Part shown: piece by piece, positions 38,095-51,124 of the stretch
Layout: every line of letters starts with the position of its first letter
Position numbering within the stretch: the first letter of the stretch is position 1
From: Polytrichum commune
Taxonomy: Eukaryota; Streptophyta; Polytrichopsida; Polytrichales; Polytrichaceae
Reading direction: 5' to 3'
DNA: 64,000 nucleotides
Assembly (NCBI GenBank): GCA_950295325.1
Contig: OX485809.1
Coordinates: forward strand, 31,000,001-31,064,000
Translations under genes and position numbers: made by a program
Notes under the pieces: model-generated
Databases searched by the model: none
Told to the model about the DNA's origin: nothing
Seen by the model: only the letters and a program-made list of their open reading frames with translations

Positions 38095-41000
38095 ATGGGT
38101 ATCGGAAACGGTACTCTACCGGATGAAACTTCCACGTCGGTGGAGATTGGATCAAGTTATGACGCTGTTCCAGCAGACAGCTTGAAAGGGGCTACACTTT
38201 CTGCCCGCATGGGACGAGTACTTGCACTTCAAGATTTCCGCAATGTCGAGGTAAGAAATAAATAGAATTCGTGATGGAAATTATACCATCATCCACCCAG
38301 TGCAAATGAATGATATGCCTCCAATTGAATGTCATATAACAGCACTAGGTTAAGTTCTTTCGGCAGGTAGTACTAGATCAAAGGATATTGCGACATATAC
38401 AAACTTCCTTCTGGCTCAACTCTATTGATCTTGTCAAATTACAGTTCAGGATGCACATCGTGCGATGTTCCAAAATGATGCGTGCAACTTACATTGAATC
38501 TCCTCTAAACTTACACATTGTTACAATTTCAAATTCGGGTTATTTGGAAACTTTTGCACTGGATTCTGATTTGACAAGACTGTAATGTAGTGAATTGTAG
38601 TCGGAGATCATTCCAAATTCACTCCTCATGTTGAGCATGTCGGCAGATTCGGAGAATTTAAAGATTGTTGCAGTTTTAAATCCAAAGATTTTTCTGAATC
38701 CAAACCTTAACAGGACCGTATTGAATTGTGGCTACAATTTTTTCCAAATTTGTTCTTCATATATAGCATGTGGGCAGATTTGGAAAACTTCCAAGTTTTT
38801 ATGATTTCATATCGGGGGATCGTAGGGAACATTTTCACTGGATTCTGATCTCGACAAGACCGTAGTGTATTGAATTGTAGCGAGGGAATATTCTAATCTG
38901 TTCTTCATGTTGAGCATGTCGGCAGACGTGTAAGACTTACAGATTGTTTCGATTTCAAATCCGGTGATTGTAGGAACCATTTGCACTGGATTCTGATATT
39001 GACAAGACCGCAATGTAGTGAACTGTAGGCGGAACTTATTCCAAATTCACTCACTCCTGATATGAGCGTGGGGTTTCAGATTTGGAGGGCGGCGGTGTTC
39101 GAAGGCACGGCGAGCATGATAATGGTGCTGGTGGGCATCCTGGCCACCATTTCCATTCTGGAAGCAGGGTACACCACCCCCGTGCTTTACATCGCCATCT
39201 TTCAGGGGCTCATTCTCTCTCTGGCCATCCTAGCCGCAGGCCCTGCCACGGGCGGCCACGTGAATCCCTGCATCACCTTCACGGAGATGCTCACGGGGCA
39301 CATCTCCCCGGTGCGCTGCCTGCTCTACATCCTGGCCCAGTCTCTCGGCTCCATCGTCGGTGCCTTCTGGGTCAAGGTCAGTACAATCTCACCTCCAAAC
39401 CCTAAATTCTCACATTCAACCCACTTTTGGCTCGCGATGTAAATTCCATAGGAAGAGAATTTGTCCTCCACCCCAAGTTTCTTATGTTGAACCACACATT
39501 CAAGCATACCCACCTCATTCAGAAACTGATGACAGATTGTTTACGAAACATGAGTATTCTCTTCCCCATGGCATGGAAACTGCGTTAGATCAGGGCCGCT
39601 GGTGTCCCCACAATGCTCCGGGTCAAGGTCATTCTAATCTCACATCCACATCCTAAGTCATGACATTTCAATCCACTTCTGGCAGCGGTGTAATTTCCAT
39701 CGAAAGCGATTCTGCCCTCCACCCCAAGTTCCTTAGGTTGAACCACAAATTCAAGCATACCCACCTCATTCAGAAAATGATGACAGATTGTTTACGAAAC
39801 ATGAGTATTCTCTTCTCCATTTCATTGGAGATTACGTTAGATCACGGCCGTTGGTGTCCCCACAATGCTCCTGGTCAAGGTCAGTCTAATATCACTTCCA
39901 CATCTTAAATCCTGACATTTCAATCCACTCTTGGCAGCGGTGTAGTTTCCATGGGAAGAGATTTTGCCCTCCACCCCAAGTTTCTTAGGTTGAACCAAAT
40001 GTTTAAACATATATACCCACCTCATTCCAAAAATGATATTTTATGGGCCACTGTTTAGATTGTTAACAAAAACAAGCGTATTCTCTTCCCCCATGGTATG
40101 GAAATTGCGTTAGATTATGGCTGTTAGTGTCCACGTATTGGCAATTATCTAATACGTTTAGCCCATTTGGCTCTCTGTATGGAGCAGGGCAATGGCAAGT
40201 TGCCTCACATTCAATCCAGTTTTGGAAGCAACGTAATCTTCATGGAAGTTTCTTAGGGTTGCTCCACACATCCAACATATATACCCATTTCATACAGAAA
40301 ATGATTGTCATATGTCCACTGTTAGACTGTTACAACATGCGTATATTCTTCCCCATGGCAATTGCGTTAGATAATGGCCATTGGTGTCCACCCAATGGCT
40401 ATCATCTATTCAGCCCATTTGGCTCTGTGTAGGGTAGGGTTATGGCAAGATGCAGTACTTGAAGAAATGCTTCAGTTTTTTTTTCCTTCCCTGCCATATT
40501 ATATTCCGGTTGTTTGTCAATTTGTCTTCTGCTCTGGGGAAAGGATTGTGATCGTTTCCATCAATTTTCTATAGAACAGACCCAACAAAGCATGAAGCTT
40601 TCACCCTGACATCATTGACAAGCATTCATAATCTTCCCTTGAAGTCAACGCCGCAATTCAGAAGCTTAGTGGAGAATGCTCCCTTCTGTACTTTTTCTAG
40701 ATTTAGAGAAACAAGCCTTCATTCATAAGTGAAGGCACTGGTATTCGTATACTACTCTATTAATTGTGGCCTGAGAACTCTCTCAAGTCAATTCGGGACT
40801 TCTGGTGTATGAATTCATCATTCAGCTGATGACCTGTTTGCAGCATCACATGAAAGAGATAAGAAAATAGTAGATTATGTTAAACAATTCGTTATCTACA
40901 GGAATGCAGTGACCCGTGGGCGCTGTCACAGGAGCAAACTTCACCCAAACTTGACAAGCGAATTTTTTCTCGACGTTATGAATCAACATTGGCAAGGCAC

Positions 41001-41918
41001 TATAGATAATTCAGAAAGAAAGATTGCAATGTGTCTTAATGAGAGTATATGTCTGCTCTGAAAATACATCTGAGTGAAGGTTTGTGAAAAGTGATTGGTA
41101 TCAGATAGTATCAGATGGTCTTCTAATTAAGTCGCATGAATACTTGGGCATGGCCAGCATTCATGCGTGCAATCCAGGACCTTGATTCTTGGAAATCTGT
41201 TCTAGCTGGCAGAAGAGAATGGGAGCAAAGAATGTAACTCAGATCCTGGTGGAAGAAAGTTACGAGGCTCAAGATCATTGTTATCCTGCAGCTTACAGGG
41301 AGCAATGAGACACAGTGGATGGTGGTATTAGATGGTCATTTGATTGACTTGGATGATGGTTTGGGCGTGCAGGCGATAGTTGGAGACGTTTTGGCGACCC
41401 AGTATTCGTTGGGCGGTTGCTACCTGCACTCCCAAGTGTCGGCCACATCCGGGGTGGTGGGGTTGGCCACCAACCGGGCATTCCTTATAGAGGTGGGGAT
41501 GGCGTTCTTCGTGCTCTTTGTGTCCTACTCCATTGCCCTGGACCCTCCCCAGCTGCCCAAAACGGGGTACATCTTGGCTCCATTTATGGTGGGCGGGGTG
41601 GTGGGGCTGTGCATCTACTGCTCCGGTGGCCTCATCTCAGGCTACGGCGGGGCGGGCATCAACCCTGGCCGGTGCATCGGCCCAGCCGTGGCGATGGGGG
41701 GTGTCATGTGGACGAACCACTGGGTGTTCTGGTTGGGGCCAGGTACTGCCTCTGTGGCCATGGCCATCCTCTACCACACCATTCCACCCACGCACATCGA
41801 GAAATACAGGAACCGGAAGGCACAAGCGAAAGCAGGAGGGAGGCAGCTGGGAAGGAAGCCAAATCCTTACTCAAACCACCAAGCTCAGCCCACTGTTTTG
41901 ACCTACCCTAAACCCTAA
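38095..41918 (+). CDS. XIP: X-intrinsic protein (XIP-type aquaporin), 332 residues
   Basis: XIPs are plasma-membrane MIP channels; known members pass small uncharged solutes such as glycerol, urea, boric acid or H2O2, and some pass water poorly. Exons 38095-38250, 39080-39376 and 41373-41918 all join in phase 0. The cytosolic N-tail is residues 1-52. Transmembrane helices start around residue 60. Loop B carries GGHVNPCITF, so the first NPA box is NPC (114-116). Then come ISPVRCLLYILAQSLG and SLGGCYL, both typical of XIPs. Loop E carries GYGGAGINPGRC, so the second box is NPG (248-250) followed by Arg251 and the XIP-typical Cys252; GPA follows. The C-tail is basic and Gln/Pro-rich. Length fits XIPs. 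Subfamily assignment is from remembered XIP sequences; substrate is not predictable by eye. Confidence 0.9.
38500..39060. repeat. Tandem repeat in XIP intron 1, period ~136-147 bp, four copies
   Basis: The landmark CACTGGATTCTGAT, then GACAAGACCG, recurs near 38557, 38836 and 38984, with a degenerate copy near 38690. Each is followed by TGAATTGTAG and by GTTGAGCATGTCGGCAGA. The array stops just before exon 2. Confidence 0.8.
39370..40450. repeat. Tandem repeat in XIP intron 2 that includes the exon 2 donor site, period ~251 bp
   Basis: GGTCAAGGTC, which spans the exon 2/intron 2 junction, recurs at 39370, 39621 and 39873. Each copy is followed by AATCTCAC, CAATCCACTT, TCCACCCCAAG and CATGAGTATTCTCTTC. 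A fourth, more diverged unit lies at about 40130-40390, with a partial fifth to about 40450. Confidence 0.85.
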
Positions 41919-43020
41919 ACCCCGAACCCTACGTGTGGCTTGGCTTGGCTTCTGTGCGCCCATTTGCGCTCTAGACATGCAGCGGTGCTTTTCCCCAGTC
42001 AACAAACCACACTGAAACAGCAACTAGTTCAGACAGGGTTAAGTAGTATAGTTAGAATCACTCATTTCATAATGCAGGCACAGGAAGGCACAAGCAGGGA
42101 GGCTTGGAAGGAAGCCAAATCCATTTATTTGCAAACCACCAAACACAGACCACTTAAACCCTGAACCCAATCTGTGTATGAAGCTGTGCTTTTTGCCCAG
42201 TCCACAAACCACATTGAAACCACAACCACTTCAGATAGGGATGGTATAGGTCTATGGATAAAATCACTCAAATCATAATGCAGGCGGCTGAAGGCACAAG
42301 TTAAGTTAAAGCAGGGAGACTGGGTAGGAAGCCAAATCCAATTTCAAACTACCAACCACAGCCCACTTAGACCCTAAACCCCAATCCCTAATCCCTACGA
42401 GTGTATAAGCTGTGCTTTTAATCCAGTCATCAGAGGACACTGAAACAGCAACCAGTTCAGACAGTGACGGTATGGATACTAGAATCACTCGAAACATAAT
42501 ACATGATTGAGTGGGTGGGAATTGGGTGCTCATGATCCTAGATCAGTAGATAGTACCTATTTTGTCAAGATTTATGAGCTTTTCAACGTCTCTGAATCTA
42601 CATACAAAGGGCTGGTGAGTGACTTTCATAAGTCATGAGACACTCCATGTGTATAATCAAAGCTGTGCTTTTTACCCAGCGAAGATATTTCAATTCAAAC
42701 CACACTGAAATAGCAACCTGTTCAGACAGGAATTGTATATATATGAATACTAGAATTACTCAAATATTGTCACGACGTATTGAGTGTAGAGTGCTTATGA
42801 TTGTAGATCATACTTAGATATGTTGTCAATATTTATATGATCTTTAATGTCGGATGCAAAGGGCTGGTGAATCACTTTCATGTACGTGCCATGAAGCACT
42901 ACATGTGCATAATTACCTGTGCTTTTTAGTAAGTAGGCAAGAGAGATGGTAGCAAACCACAGCAACCAGTTCAGACATGGATATTGGTAAAGATACTAGA
43001 ATCACTCAAATGATGATCCT
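41819..43020. repeat. Tandem duplications of the XIP 3' end and 3' flank
   Basis: Sequence starting in the last coding part of XIP (AGGCACAAG at 41819, then GGAAGCCAAATCC and CCTAAACCC) recurs at 42086 and 42292. Each copy is followed by TGTGCTTTT, CAGTCCACAAACCACA-type sequence and AGTTCAGACAG. Further copies lacking the coding part follow at about 42556-42815 and 42816-43020, sharing AAAGGGCTGGTGA and CATGTGTATAAT. Period changes from about 267 to 206 to about 250 bp. Confidence 0.8.
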
Positions 43021-45975
43021 TTGAGTGAGCGCATTTAAAGAGATTAGGGTACTGCATTTTCCTGATAGGCTTTTGATTGAAGAGAAATCCCATCTTGCAC
43101 TGGCATTGCATGGATTGAAGTCAATCCTACTATGTTATTTGATTATGAGAAGATTCTATAAAATTAAGTGAGATGCAGGGATATGGAACTGGCAACACTC
43201 GGAAAATACATGTAGGAAAATGACTCCTTTCTACCAAATTCGTATATGAGTTATTGTTGAGTGAATTGGCGTCCATTGTTGTGTCTGCAAAATTTAAGTA
43301 TTCTAGTTACTCCTATAGAATGGAAGAATGTCCCAAAAATCAAACAGTGTTAGGCAGGTTTCTAGGTTACAACCAATCTAATTTTGCCTATGGCATTGCT
43401 ACCTCACCCTACCCTTTTCCATAGCACCTCCTCTGCAGCAGACTTTGCATGTTCAAAACCCCTCCACAATCCAATAGTTCTAATAATTATACTTGACTCT
43501 TGAGCTTCTATACTGTTGACTCGTGAATCCACATTTTTTAGGGTTTTCATTACAATTTAAAGAGTGCCATATACAGTCTGCACCTACCAAAATTCATTTG
43601 AAATGATTGATCAAGAACATGTATGCAATGAATTTCATAGTATCCGATATGGGTCAACTACTGCTTATGGACATGTCATGCAATGAGCGACCAACGTCTG
43701 ACATGACAATCCATGTTTGAAACAACCTTGACCCGCTGGCCAGCTTTACTTACTTACACACCACGGGAGGACAATGGGCCCAGTTGGACCAGAGCAAAGC
43801 GCGTATTTCATTAAAGTTGGATGTCGTCATCCAGATCTTGAAGAACGTGCCGAGTCTGCCTGAGTGCAGATGGATGCACACACTGCAGGCACGTGATTCA
43901 CCATCATCACAGACAACTTAGACAGCCATTGCAGGCACAGACAGACAGGCAGGCAGAGAAAGAGAGAGAAAAGGACACGTCACCGCTTTTGCACAGAGAA
44001 CCATGTCTCAGCCACTCCCAGCCATCATGGGGTGTCCAGAGGCCGGCCGGCCGGATGGATCATGAGCTGCCTGTCCAGTAATTTGCCACCTTAGATCTCA
44101 ATTGTGCAATACCTTTGTGACGATGTGTATCACAGCAGCAATGTACATATAGGGGATTGTTAAATCGGCTGTTGGTTAGAATGATCACAGTCAATATGTA
44201 AGGTGTCAATTAGGCTCTAACTTGCCATCCAAACTTGTCAAGTTTATTTAATTTTAACACATAGCTAATACCTTGTTCCTCTTCATGTGCGCGATGAAAA
44301 TTTATTTTTAATGGATCATGTGACCACACAACGCATCTTTATGATCGTTTTAACAAATTACATGGTCGATTTAACAATTCCATATATAGAGAGATAAATA
44401 TGCACGCGTGTTATCTGTGTTTGTGTCCACATTATCCAGGTGCTCCTTTCATGTATATAACTCGCGTCTGGCTTTTGCACTTCTTGTGTGACATGTGTGA
44501 TGAAGTGTTGTGAACGCACCACTGGTGCAGGTGTGACCAGCTCACCCAGTGCAAAGAAGCCATGGCCAAGCAGTCACCAATTAATAATGATGATGGAGGC
44601 GGTCATGTAGATGGATGTACTTTGACATCAGACTGACACAAACTCTCGATGAGTTCTCAGGTTAAGTTGATGTCGTGGCATTATGGGTTGGGCAGGAGGC
44701 AAGCCGTGAGTCATGATGAAATTAGAGCTGTTGGCAATCGGGTTTCGAATTTAAAATTAAATAAAAGAAATGTGGTGCCAGCCTTGTCATCAGCTTACCT
44801 CATACTGTCGCTTGGTTCCTTGCCAAGGAAGTTGCAAGAATTGACGCAATAAGGAGAAACTATTGGCTCCAATGTATTGGTGGGTAGTACTACTCTGTAG
44901 AATGTACAATCGAGCCTGAGTGAATCAGAAGACTTGTGCTGTGCAGGCTAACAGCTTACTTATCCATTGCAGGTGGATCACTTTTGGAATGTTTGATTCT
45001 TGGGGTTCAGTGGAACTTCTCCCATCCTGGTTATTTCTCCTTTTTATACTGTAACTGAGACAGTGGACATTACTTTCAGAAAATTACTTTTTGGGCAATC
45101 CTAATTTATTGAAGGCAAACTTCCAAAACTGGTAATAAAAGGTTAATTATATTTACAGTTTGGCTTGAGTAAGCCAAAAGTCATTATAATTCACAAATTC
45201 AAAGAGAAACACATATCTTATAAGTTGCATTTGCCGAACAATTGATCAAAGTTCAATCGACTGTTGGTGAATTGGGTTCATCTCCTCTTTAGAAATCTTA
45301 CCTCATGAAATATTTCAATATAACTTTTTGAATTGCACGCAATGAGACCTGGTGGTATAGAGTGATCATGACATTGCTAACTTAGATGAGAACATGTCAT
45401 TTGTTTTGCAATCCACATCATGTACAAAAACAAGATGTAAGTACTTTACAGAATATTCTTTTCATGTTGATGCATGCACACGAGCTGGATTACAAATGTA
45501 GCAAACACCTAGAATGGATAAGCACCCTAAGGTAGTGATTGAGGGGCACTTGGTGCGAGTCCATGGGGAAGGCTTCACTGCTTAACGCACTTCACTTCTG
45601 TCGTAGGTTAGGGTTTCCTCAAGAGCTTCGGTGGGAGGGATCTCGTCGTGCTCCGGTATCATCACCATCACACGCTTCAGGCAACGAAATGCATTTGAGA
45701 ATCATCAATAACAAATTTGCTTTGTAACAGCCGTCAACTCTTTGTCCCAGAAATATATGTAGAAAGATTCGAAATGGTGACGGGAATGTGATCTTGGCAC
45801 TTTCTCCTGGGGTTTTGCAATTCTGATAAACCCTAGGGCACTTGTGCATCTCGTTGGTTTGCAGGATTGGGGACAGTTCGCAGGGTATTGTGATGAACAA
45901 TTGTGTTGTAATGTCGTGGTGGATGTGAATGCATGTGGTGTGGAATTGGCAAAGAGGAGGTATGCTTGAAAGCAG
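43021..45975. other. Intergenic spacer, nothing recognised
   Basis: This is AT-rich sequence with only short frames. A purine-rich (AGAGA) stretch lies at about 43955-43975 and a GGCCGGCCGGCCGG palindrome at about 44041-44054. Confidence 0.5.
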
Positions 45976-48728
45976 ATGTCGGAAGAGAGAGAAGGTGAGG
46001 AGCAAGAGCAAGAGCAAGGGTTTGAGTATGAGTACAAGCAGAATTCACGACCTCTCTTGCAGGCAGAGCAGGTGCAAGCCCGCCCTCGCCATTCTCTGCC
46101 GGGACGGCTGGCCCGAGCTGCCCGTGCGGCATTGCAATCCCATTTTCCTTCTCTCCCATCCATTAAAGCAGCATCGTCGCGGCGGATACCTTTGTCGCCG
46201 GAGCGAGCCACAGGGTTGTTTCGTTCGGGTGCTTTAGAAACACACATAAGTCGAGCCTTGGGCAACACTATTGGTATCAATGCAGCTGAGATTAAGGAGT
46301 CCACGAATTGGTTTTCGGCTGTGAAGAGCCTACCTGGGGCAGCTCAACGCAAAGGAGACGCCCTGAGGCAATTGCAGCTCAGCGGAAAGCACTCGGTAAG
46401 CTCGAAACGTGAATTGTTTCAGTGATGTGTAAAAAACCCCTAATACTCCTGGTGAATTCTCATTCTTCTTGGTGGCCATTATGAGCAATTAGCAGCAATA
46501 GTTTCTGGGTGGAATTCCATGTGTTGTCCTCATGCAGATGTGTACTCAAATCTGCAATACTGCAGGCTACTATAAGGACAGCATGGGATGTTTGGAGCAC
46601 ATCTGCCTGTGGTTTTCATGTTGTCCTGCTACAATAAACACCTAATTTTGTGTGGCCTACATTATTCATCATCAACCCACATAAGTCGTCTTGCAATTAC
46701 TGGGTGACAACTAGAAGACTGCTCTAATTAACATCGCACACCAATTTTCATGCCACACTAAATCGGCTGTTTAGTTTATTGAATGAATTAATTTGGAGTG
46801 TCCGGGATTTAGGGTTCAGATAATTATTGATACCAAGATACAGTACACGATGGTCCTTGAGCTTGACTTGAGCATAGAAGGAAGTTTCCTGAATAACTCT
46901 TCTCAAAAGCTCAGAAAAACTTCCTTCTTATGTTTGAAATTTTCTGTTTTTGGGAGAAGAGTTATTAAGGAGACATGATATTAACCCTAATTTCTCAACG
47001 AGGATGGCGCGTCTATATTTCTGCACCGACGATTTATGAATTACAATCTGAGTTGATGAGGCAATTTGATATGTAGCTGGGAGCCAGAACAGTTCTGGAG
47101 ACAATGATACAAGGCACGAAAGTTTCCCTGTTGGAGATGCAGCTGAGGATAGTTTACAGTTTAAACATTCCTCAACATTTCGACCAGGCACAGGCAAAGT
47201 CAGCAGGTCGCATTGCCTTGACTACTAGGACTGATTTGCAATCACGTCATCGACTGACGATGGAGAGCACGATTGGGTATGCATTTCTTGACTTTCTGGC
47301 TTCTACTCTGTTCGTGTCAAATTATTTTCTAGATGCTTCTTGGTAGAATTGCGAGTCATTTATCATCCAGGTCGGTCATCGGGAAGCTACCCTGATGGTT
47401 TGATTGCTATCCAGAAGTCCTTGAATTGCAATTGGGACAAGGTTTGATGTCAGAGGTGTTCATGTTTTTCTCCCCTTGCATAATATCAGATATCTAACTT
47501 GAAAGTGCAAGCTATTTGTTGGCTTTAACCCTATGCCTCCGTGTTCTGCAGGAGTGAGGAAGACAAGCACTCACTGTCAACCATTGTATCATCAGACTTG
47601 CGCTCAAAATTATCTTGGGGTCTTTCATCTTCTCTCAAGTAAGCATCTCTAAAACTTGCCCTAAAATTGGTATGATGAATTCTTCATCTGTAGGCAATGG
47701 TCACCTGTACCTCTGAAAATATGAAATCTGTTCATTAAGAGGGATATACCACCAGACAGCTGCTTCTATGCTCTTGTGAAGGGATTTAGTGGGTTAATGT
47801 AAAGGAGAGCACAGATGATGGGGGCAAGGACTGCTTCCGTCGAGCTTGACCGTGAGGTTTTCAAGCCAGACACATCCTCTCGTATATGGAAAGTTTGCAC
47901 TGTTGTTGAGAACATTGCAGCCTTACAGTACTCACGTTAGTGATCTTCCTGTTCAATAATAAGCCTCTTGGTCTGACAGTTTTGACTCAAAGTTAGTCAT
48001 CTTCTCAAGATATAACAACGATGCATATGCTGGTCAACGAGTTATCCTGCAGGTCAGCCCATCTCTGTAATTTCCAATGTTTACATTCATTTTTGCTCTA
48101 TATGACCCACTTCAATCTCCCTACATTGACTTACAGAGGTTCCAAATTCTTCTTCTAATGAAGTAGGCGTGGTCAGAATTTGATGGCTTGATAAAATGCA
48201 TGGACAGCAAGTTGCAAGGTAGAAAGCTCTTTGAGAGGTTGTTGTATTGATCAAATTCTCCATTTGATTCACTATTCAGGCAGTCCATAAATTGGATGAG
48301 AAGAACACAGTTTCCCCTATATGTGCAGTCACTTTAGGCAGTCCAACTCAAGGTGGCATAAGCTGGACCTATTCTTTTCCACAGCATGATAAAGGTACGT
48401 AATATACCATACCACTGTTGAGCACCTGTTTCTGACTTCCTTGAATGAGCATCCTTAACTATGTGTAGTTGGAAGATTGGAAGGAATTTTGAAGTGAAAG
48501 ATTTTCAGTTTCTGCGGAGTACAGTGTTTTTACTTCTTAGGTGTTACTCAAAAATGTTTCACAGGTTCTGTTAGTTATTGTTGAGAAACTGTGATGTATG
48601 TGTCTTGATGACCTTGATGTGGTTATCCAGGTTCTGGTGAGGAGTCTCTCCAAGTGAAGGTACTTTGTAGCAGTAATGGATCTTATTTAATTAGCCTTAA
48701 GGGACAATTTGGAGAAGTTGAAGCATAG
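45976..48728 (+). CDS. Unrecognised ~371-residue beta-rich protein (seven-exon model)
   Basis: Exons: 45976-46395, 47077-47276, 47552-47638, 47805-47927 (tentative), 47980-48052, 48280-48394 and 48631-48728 (TAG). All phases agree. I do not recognise the family. Exon 1 begins with an acidic, Glu/Gln-rich head. A basic Arg/Ser-rich stretch (about residues 40-80, LPGRLARAARAAL … SSRRIPLSPERA) follows. Later exons are rich in alternating polar/apolar stretches: AGRIALTTRTDLQSRHRLTM, LRSKLSWGLSSSL, FDSKLVIFSRYNND, GGISWTYSFPQ and GSYLISLKGQFGEVEA. This pattern resembles antiparallel beta sheet and would be compatible with a beta-barrel, for example an organelle outer-envelope protein; that is inference only. 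Exon 4 and its GTACTC donor are the weakest part. No membrane helix or signal peptide is visible. Confidence 0.62.
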
Positions 48729-51124
48729 CAGGCCTGCACCATTCATTCATGGGAAGCAGTGTAAAGTAGTATTATTTCTTGGCAAAGATAATGTCAATGT
48801 CTCGATTCCAATAAAACTGGATCACCTGAAAGGCGTGAACCTGTTCTCATAATCATGGAAAGCTTTATTACTGCCAGGTTGTGATTCTTATTTAGACCTT
48901 GGTATGTGTGTCTTTCAGCATGATTTCATGGTTGCAAACTGCTTGAAGATTAGCATCAAAAATTTGACTAAAGTCAGACGTGTCTTATTCACACACCAAC
49001 CTTAATTCAAACATCTACTTCTGGGTGTAAATGGTTTGAAACTCTCCTAATCAAACACTACTAACAGTATTCAAAGGATCATGGTCACAGCTCAACGGGT
49101 GGGATAGCCAAAAAGTCTATGCTCAACACACACCACTTTGTGCACATCTGCTCTTTGAGAATCATCACGGATTGACATTTTGTCACCTTGATCTCATGTA
49201 ATTGTGATGGAATCTTTCTCATACCATTCCAATTGAAAGCCCTTGGAACATGTATCATACTTAAGTGATTCTTACAAATTTTGAGGGTTAAGATGTAATG
49301 TGCAAATAGTGTGAAGAAGGCTATTTTGGAGCTATAGTTTCACTAGTAGAGTGCACAAGGTTATTAAAGAGACCTAGCTGAAAGGATTGGTGGCAATCCA
49401 ACTAGTGTGAGCTAACTACACTATTTATCCTATTTAGTGAGGGTAGACTAATAGAGCGTGTGGAAAATTAGTGAAGGTGATACTAAATTTTTGCATGAAA
49501 TGGAATTTGTGTCACCAAAAGATCCAAGGATTTGGGAGCCCAAAGTGTCAAAGTACCAGAGACTCTCAATGCAAGCTCTCATTTGTTTCTTGGTATTAGG
49601 AGATACATCAGGAGTGAGCGGTGCTAATTAAAAAGAAGACGAAGCCCCATTGAGCTCACAAAACAAATTATGCACTCTACAAATAACTTAGAGCATGCAC
49701 TAATTTTCTTGAAATGTATGGTAAATGAGCATGTATTTATGAATTTAGTATCACTCTGTAAAAGTTTCAACCTGCACTAATTTTGAGATTTGGCAAAATA
49801 GTGCATGTTTAGGGAATTAAAGTCACACACACCAAAAGGGATAATATGTGTAGTAGGAACTCCTTTTAGCTTAAAAAAGTGGCATGGGGTGAGCGCTTTG
49901 CATGACGGTTTGCATGGTAAGGGACCATCTTCCTCATGGCTCTTTGGTGGGGTAGTTTCATGACAGAGAAGACACTTCTCTTCCTTGTTGTTTCCTAAAA
50001 GTGTTGTAATTTGATTTCGAGCTTTGCAAGCTGGTCACAAGATAAGATGGGTTTTCATCATTACTCCTTCTAGTCGGACAATTATATTTGAGTGTGGTGT
50101 GTCTAGGTGGTGATATAAGATTGGACCAAAAAGACATGTGTTTGAAAGACATTGGACTACATGCTCAAATTATATTATCCACTTGAGGCTTAAATGTCAA
50201 CATAATTTGGGATGACCTACATGACCATTTAATATCAACAACAATCTTCAATTTGACATTGAATAAGATATTCATAAGAGCTCTACAAATTATGAAGAAA
50301 TTGACTACATATGCAATTTGGAATTGGCCATCATTTCACATAAATTGCGTATTTTGCAACCAACAAGAAATGCGTCCTAAGTTGAATTGACCATTTAACA
50401 CATGCTTACCTTAGCATGTACAAAAGGTGATGTATTTGCCTCCCTAAGGTTATAACCAGTTTTCGTATGGTATATATGTGAATGGGGATAAAGGCAATGT
50501 ATTAATAACCAACATCAATAATTGGGTATCAAAATTGTAAGCCAATCGAATATTGATATAAAGTGGGTATGTCAAGGTGTGAGGATCTTTGTATACCCAA
50601 ATTATTATTTGGGTCAGTACCATTCTAGACCATATTGTTACTAGGGCAATTTTGCCTAGGTACGAGGGTTCTTGCATGGTATATGTAGACCCGAATGATA
50701 TAAAAAACAAACGCATCATTAAATACCCATACCCTAATGATATCCAAAAAGAATGAAATCCATGTTATAAAAACCCAAATGGTATCAAACGAAGACAAAG
50801 CAATATCAACCCTCATTATGACATGTTTGCATTGGCCCCATAAAAAAGTCAGTGCATGCCAATGTTTTTTTTTTGGCTCCAAGAGCCCAAATTCTAGGTG
50901 GCCAAATTCTAACCACATATATATCCAATACATGGTCTTTTGCGGGGGATAAAACTACTACACTTTCTTTCATTTACATGTCAAACTTCTTAAAGAAAGA
51001 TTGGAAATGCGATTGATAGTTTGTACCTCTCATTCATCCAACACAAATCCCATAAACTAATACGTAGTCCAAAGATTACTTTGTTCACTTGATTTGACAC
51101 CAAAATTAACTTTAGAGACCCCAA
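48729..51124. other. Intergenic spacer, nothing recognised
   Basis: This AT-rich spacer between the gene ending at 48728 and a MITE has only short isolated frames. No known domain, RNA gene or ordered repeat was seen. Confidence 0.5.

Noticed and set aside
41417-41911. 164- and 127-codon open frames in other frames of XIP exon 3
   Set aside because: They are shadows caused by GC-rich coding sequence; only the XIP frame shows conserved motifs.
45705-46304. 199-codon open frame on the minus strand
   Set aside because: It lies antisense to exon 1 of the gene at 45976 and is Ser/Cys-rich without a recognisable domain; the plus-strand frame chains in phase with later exons.
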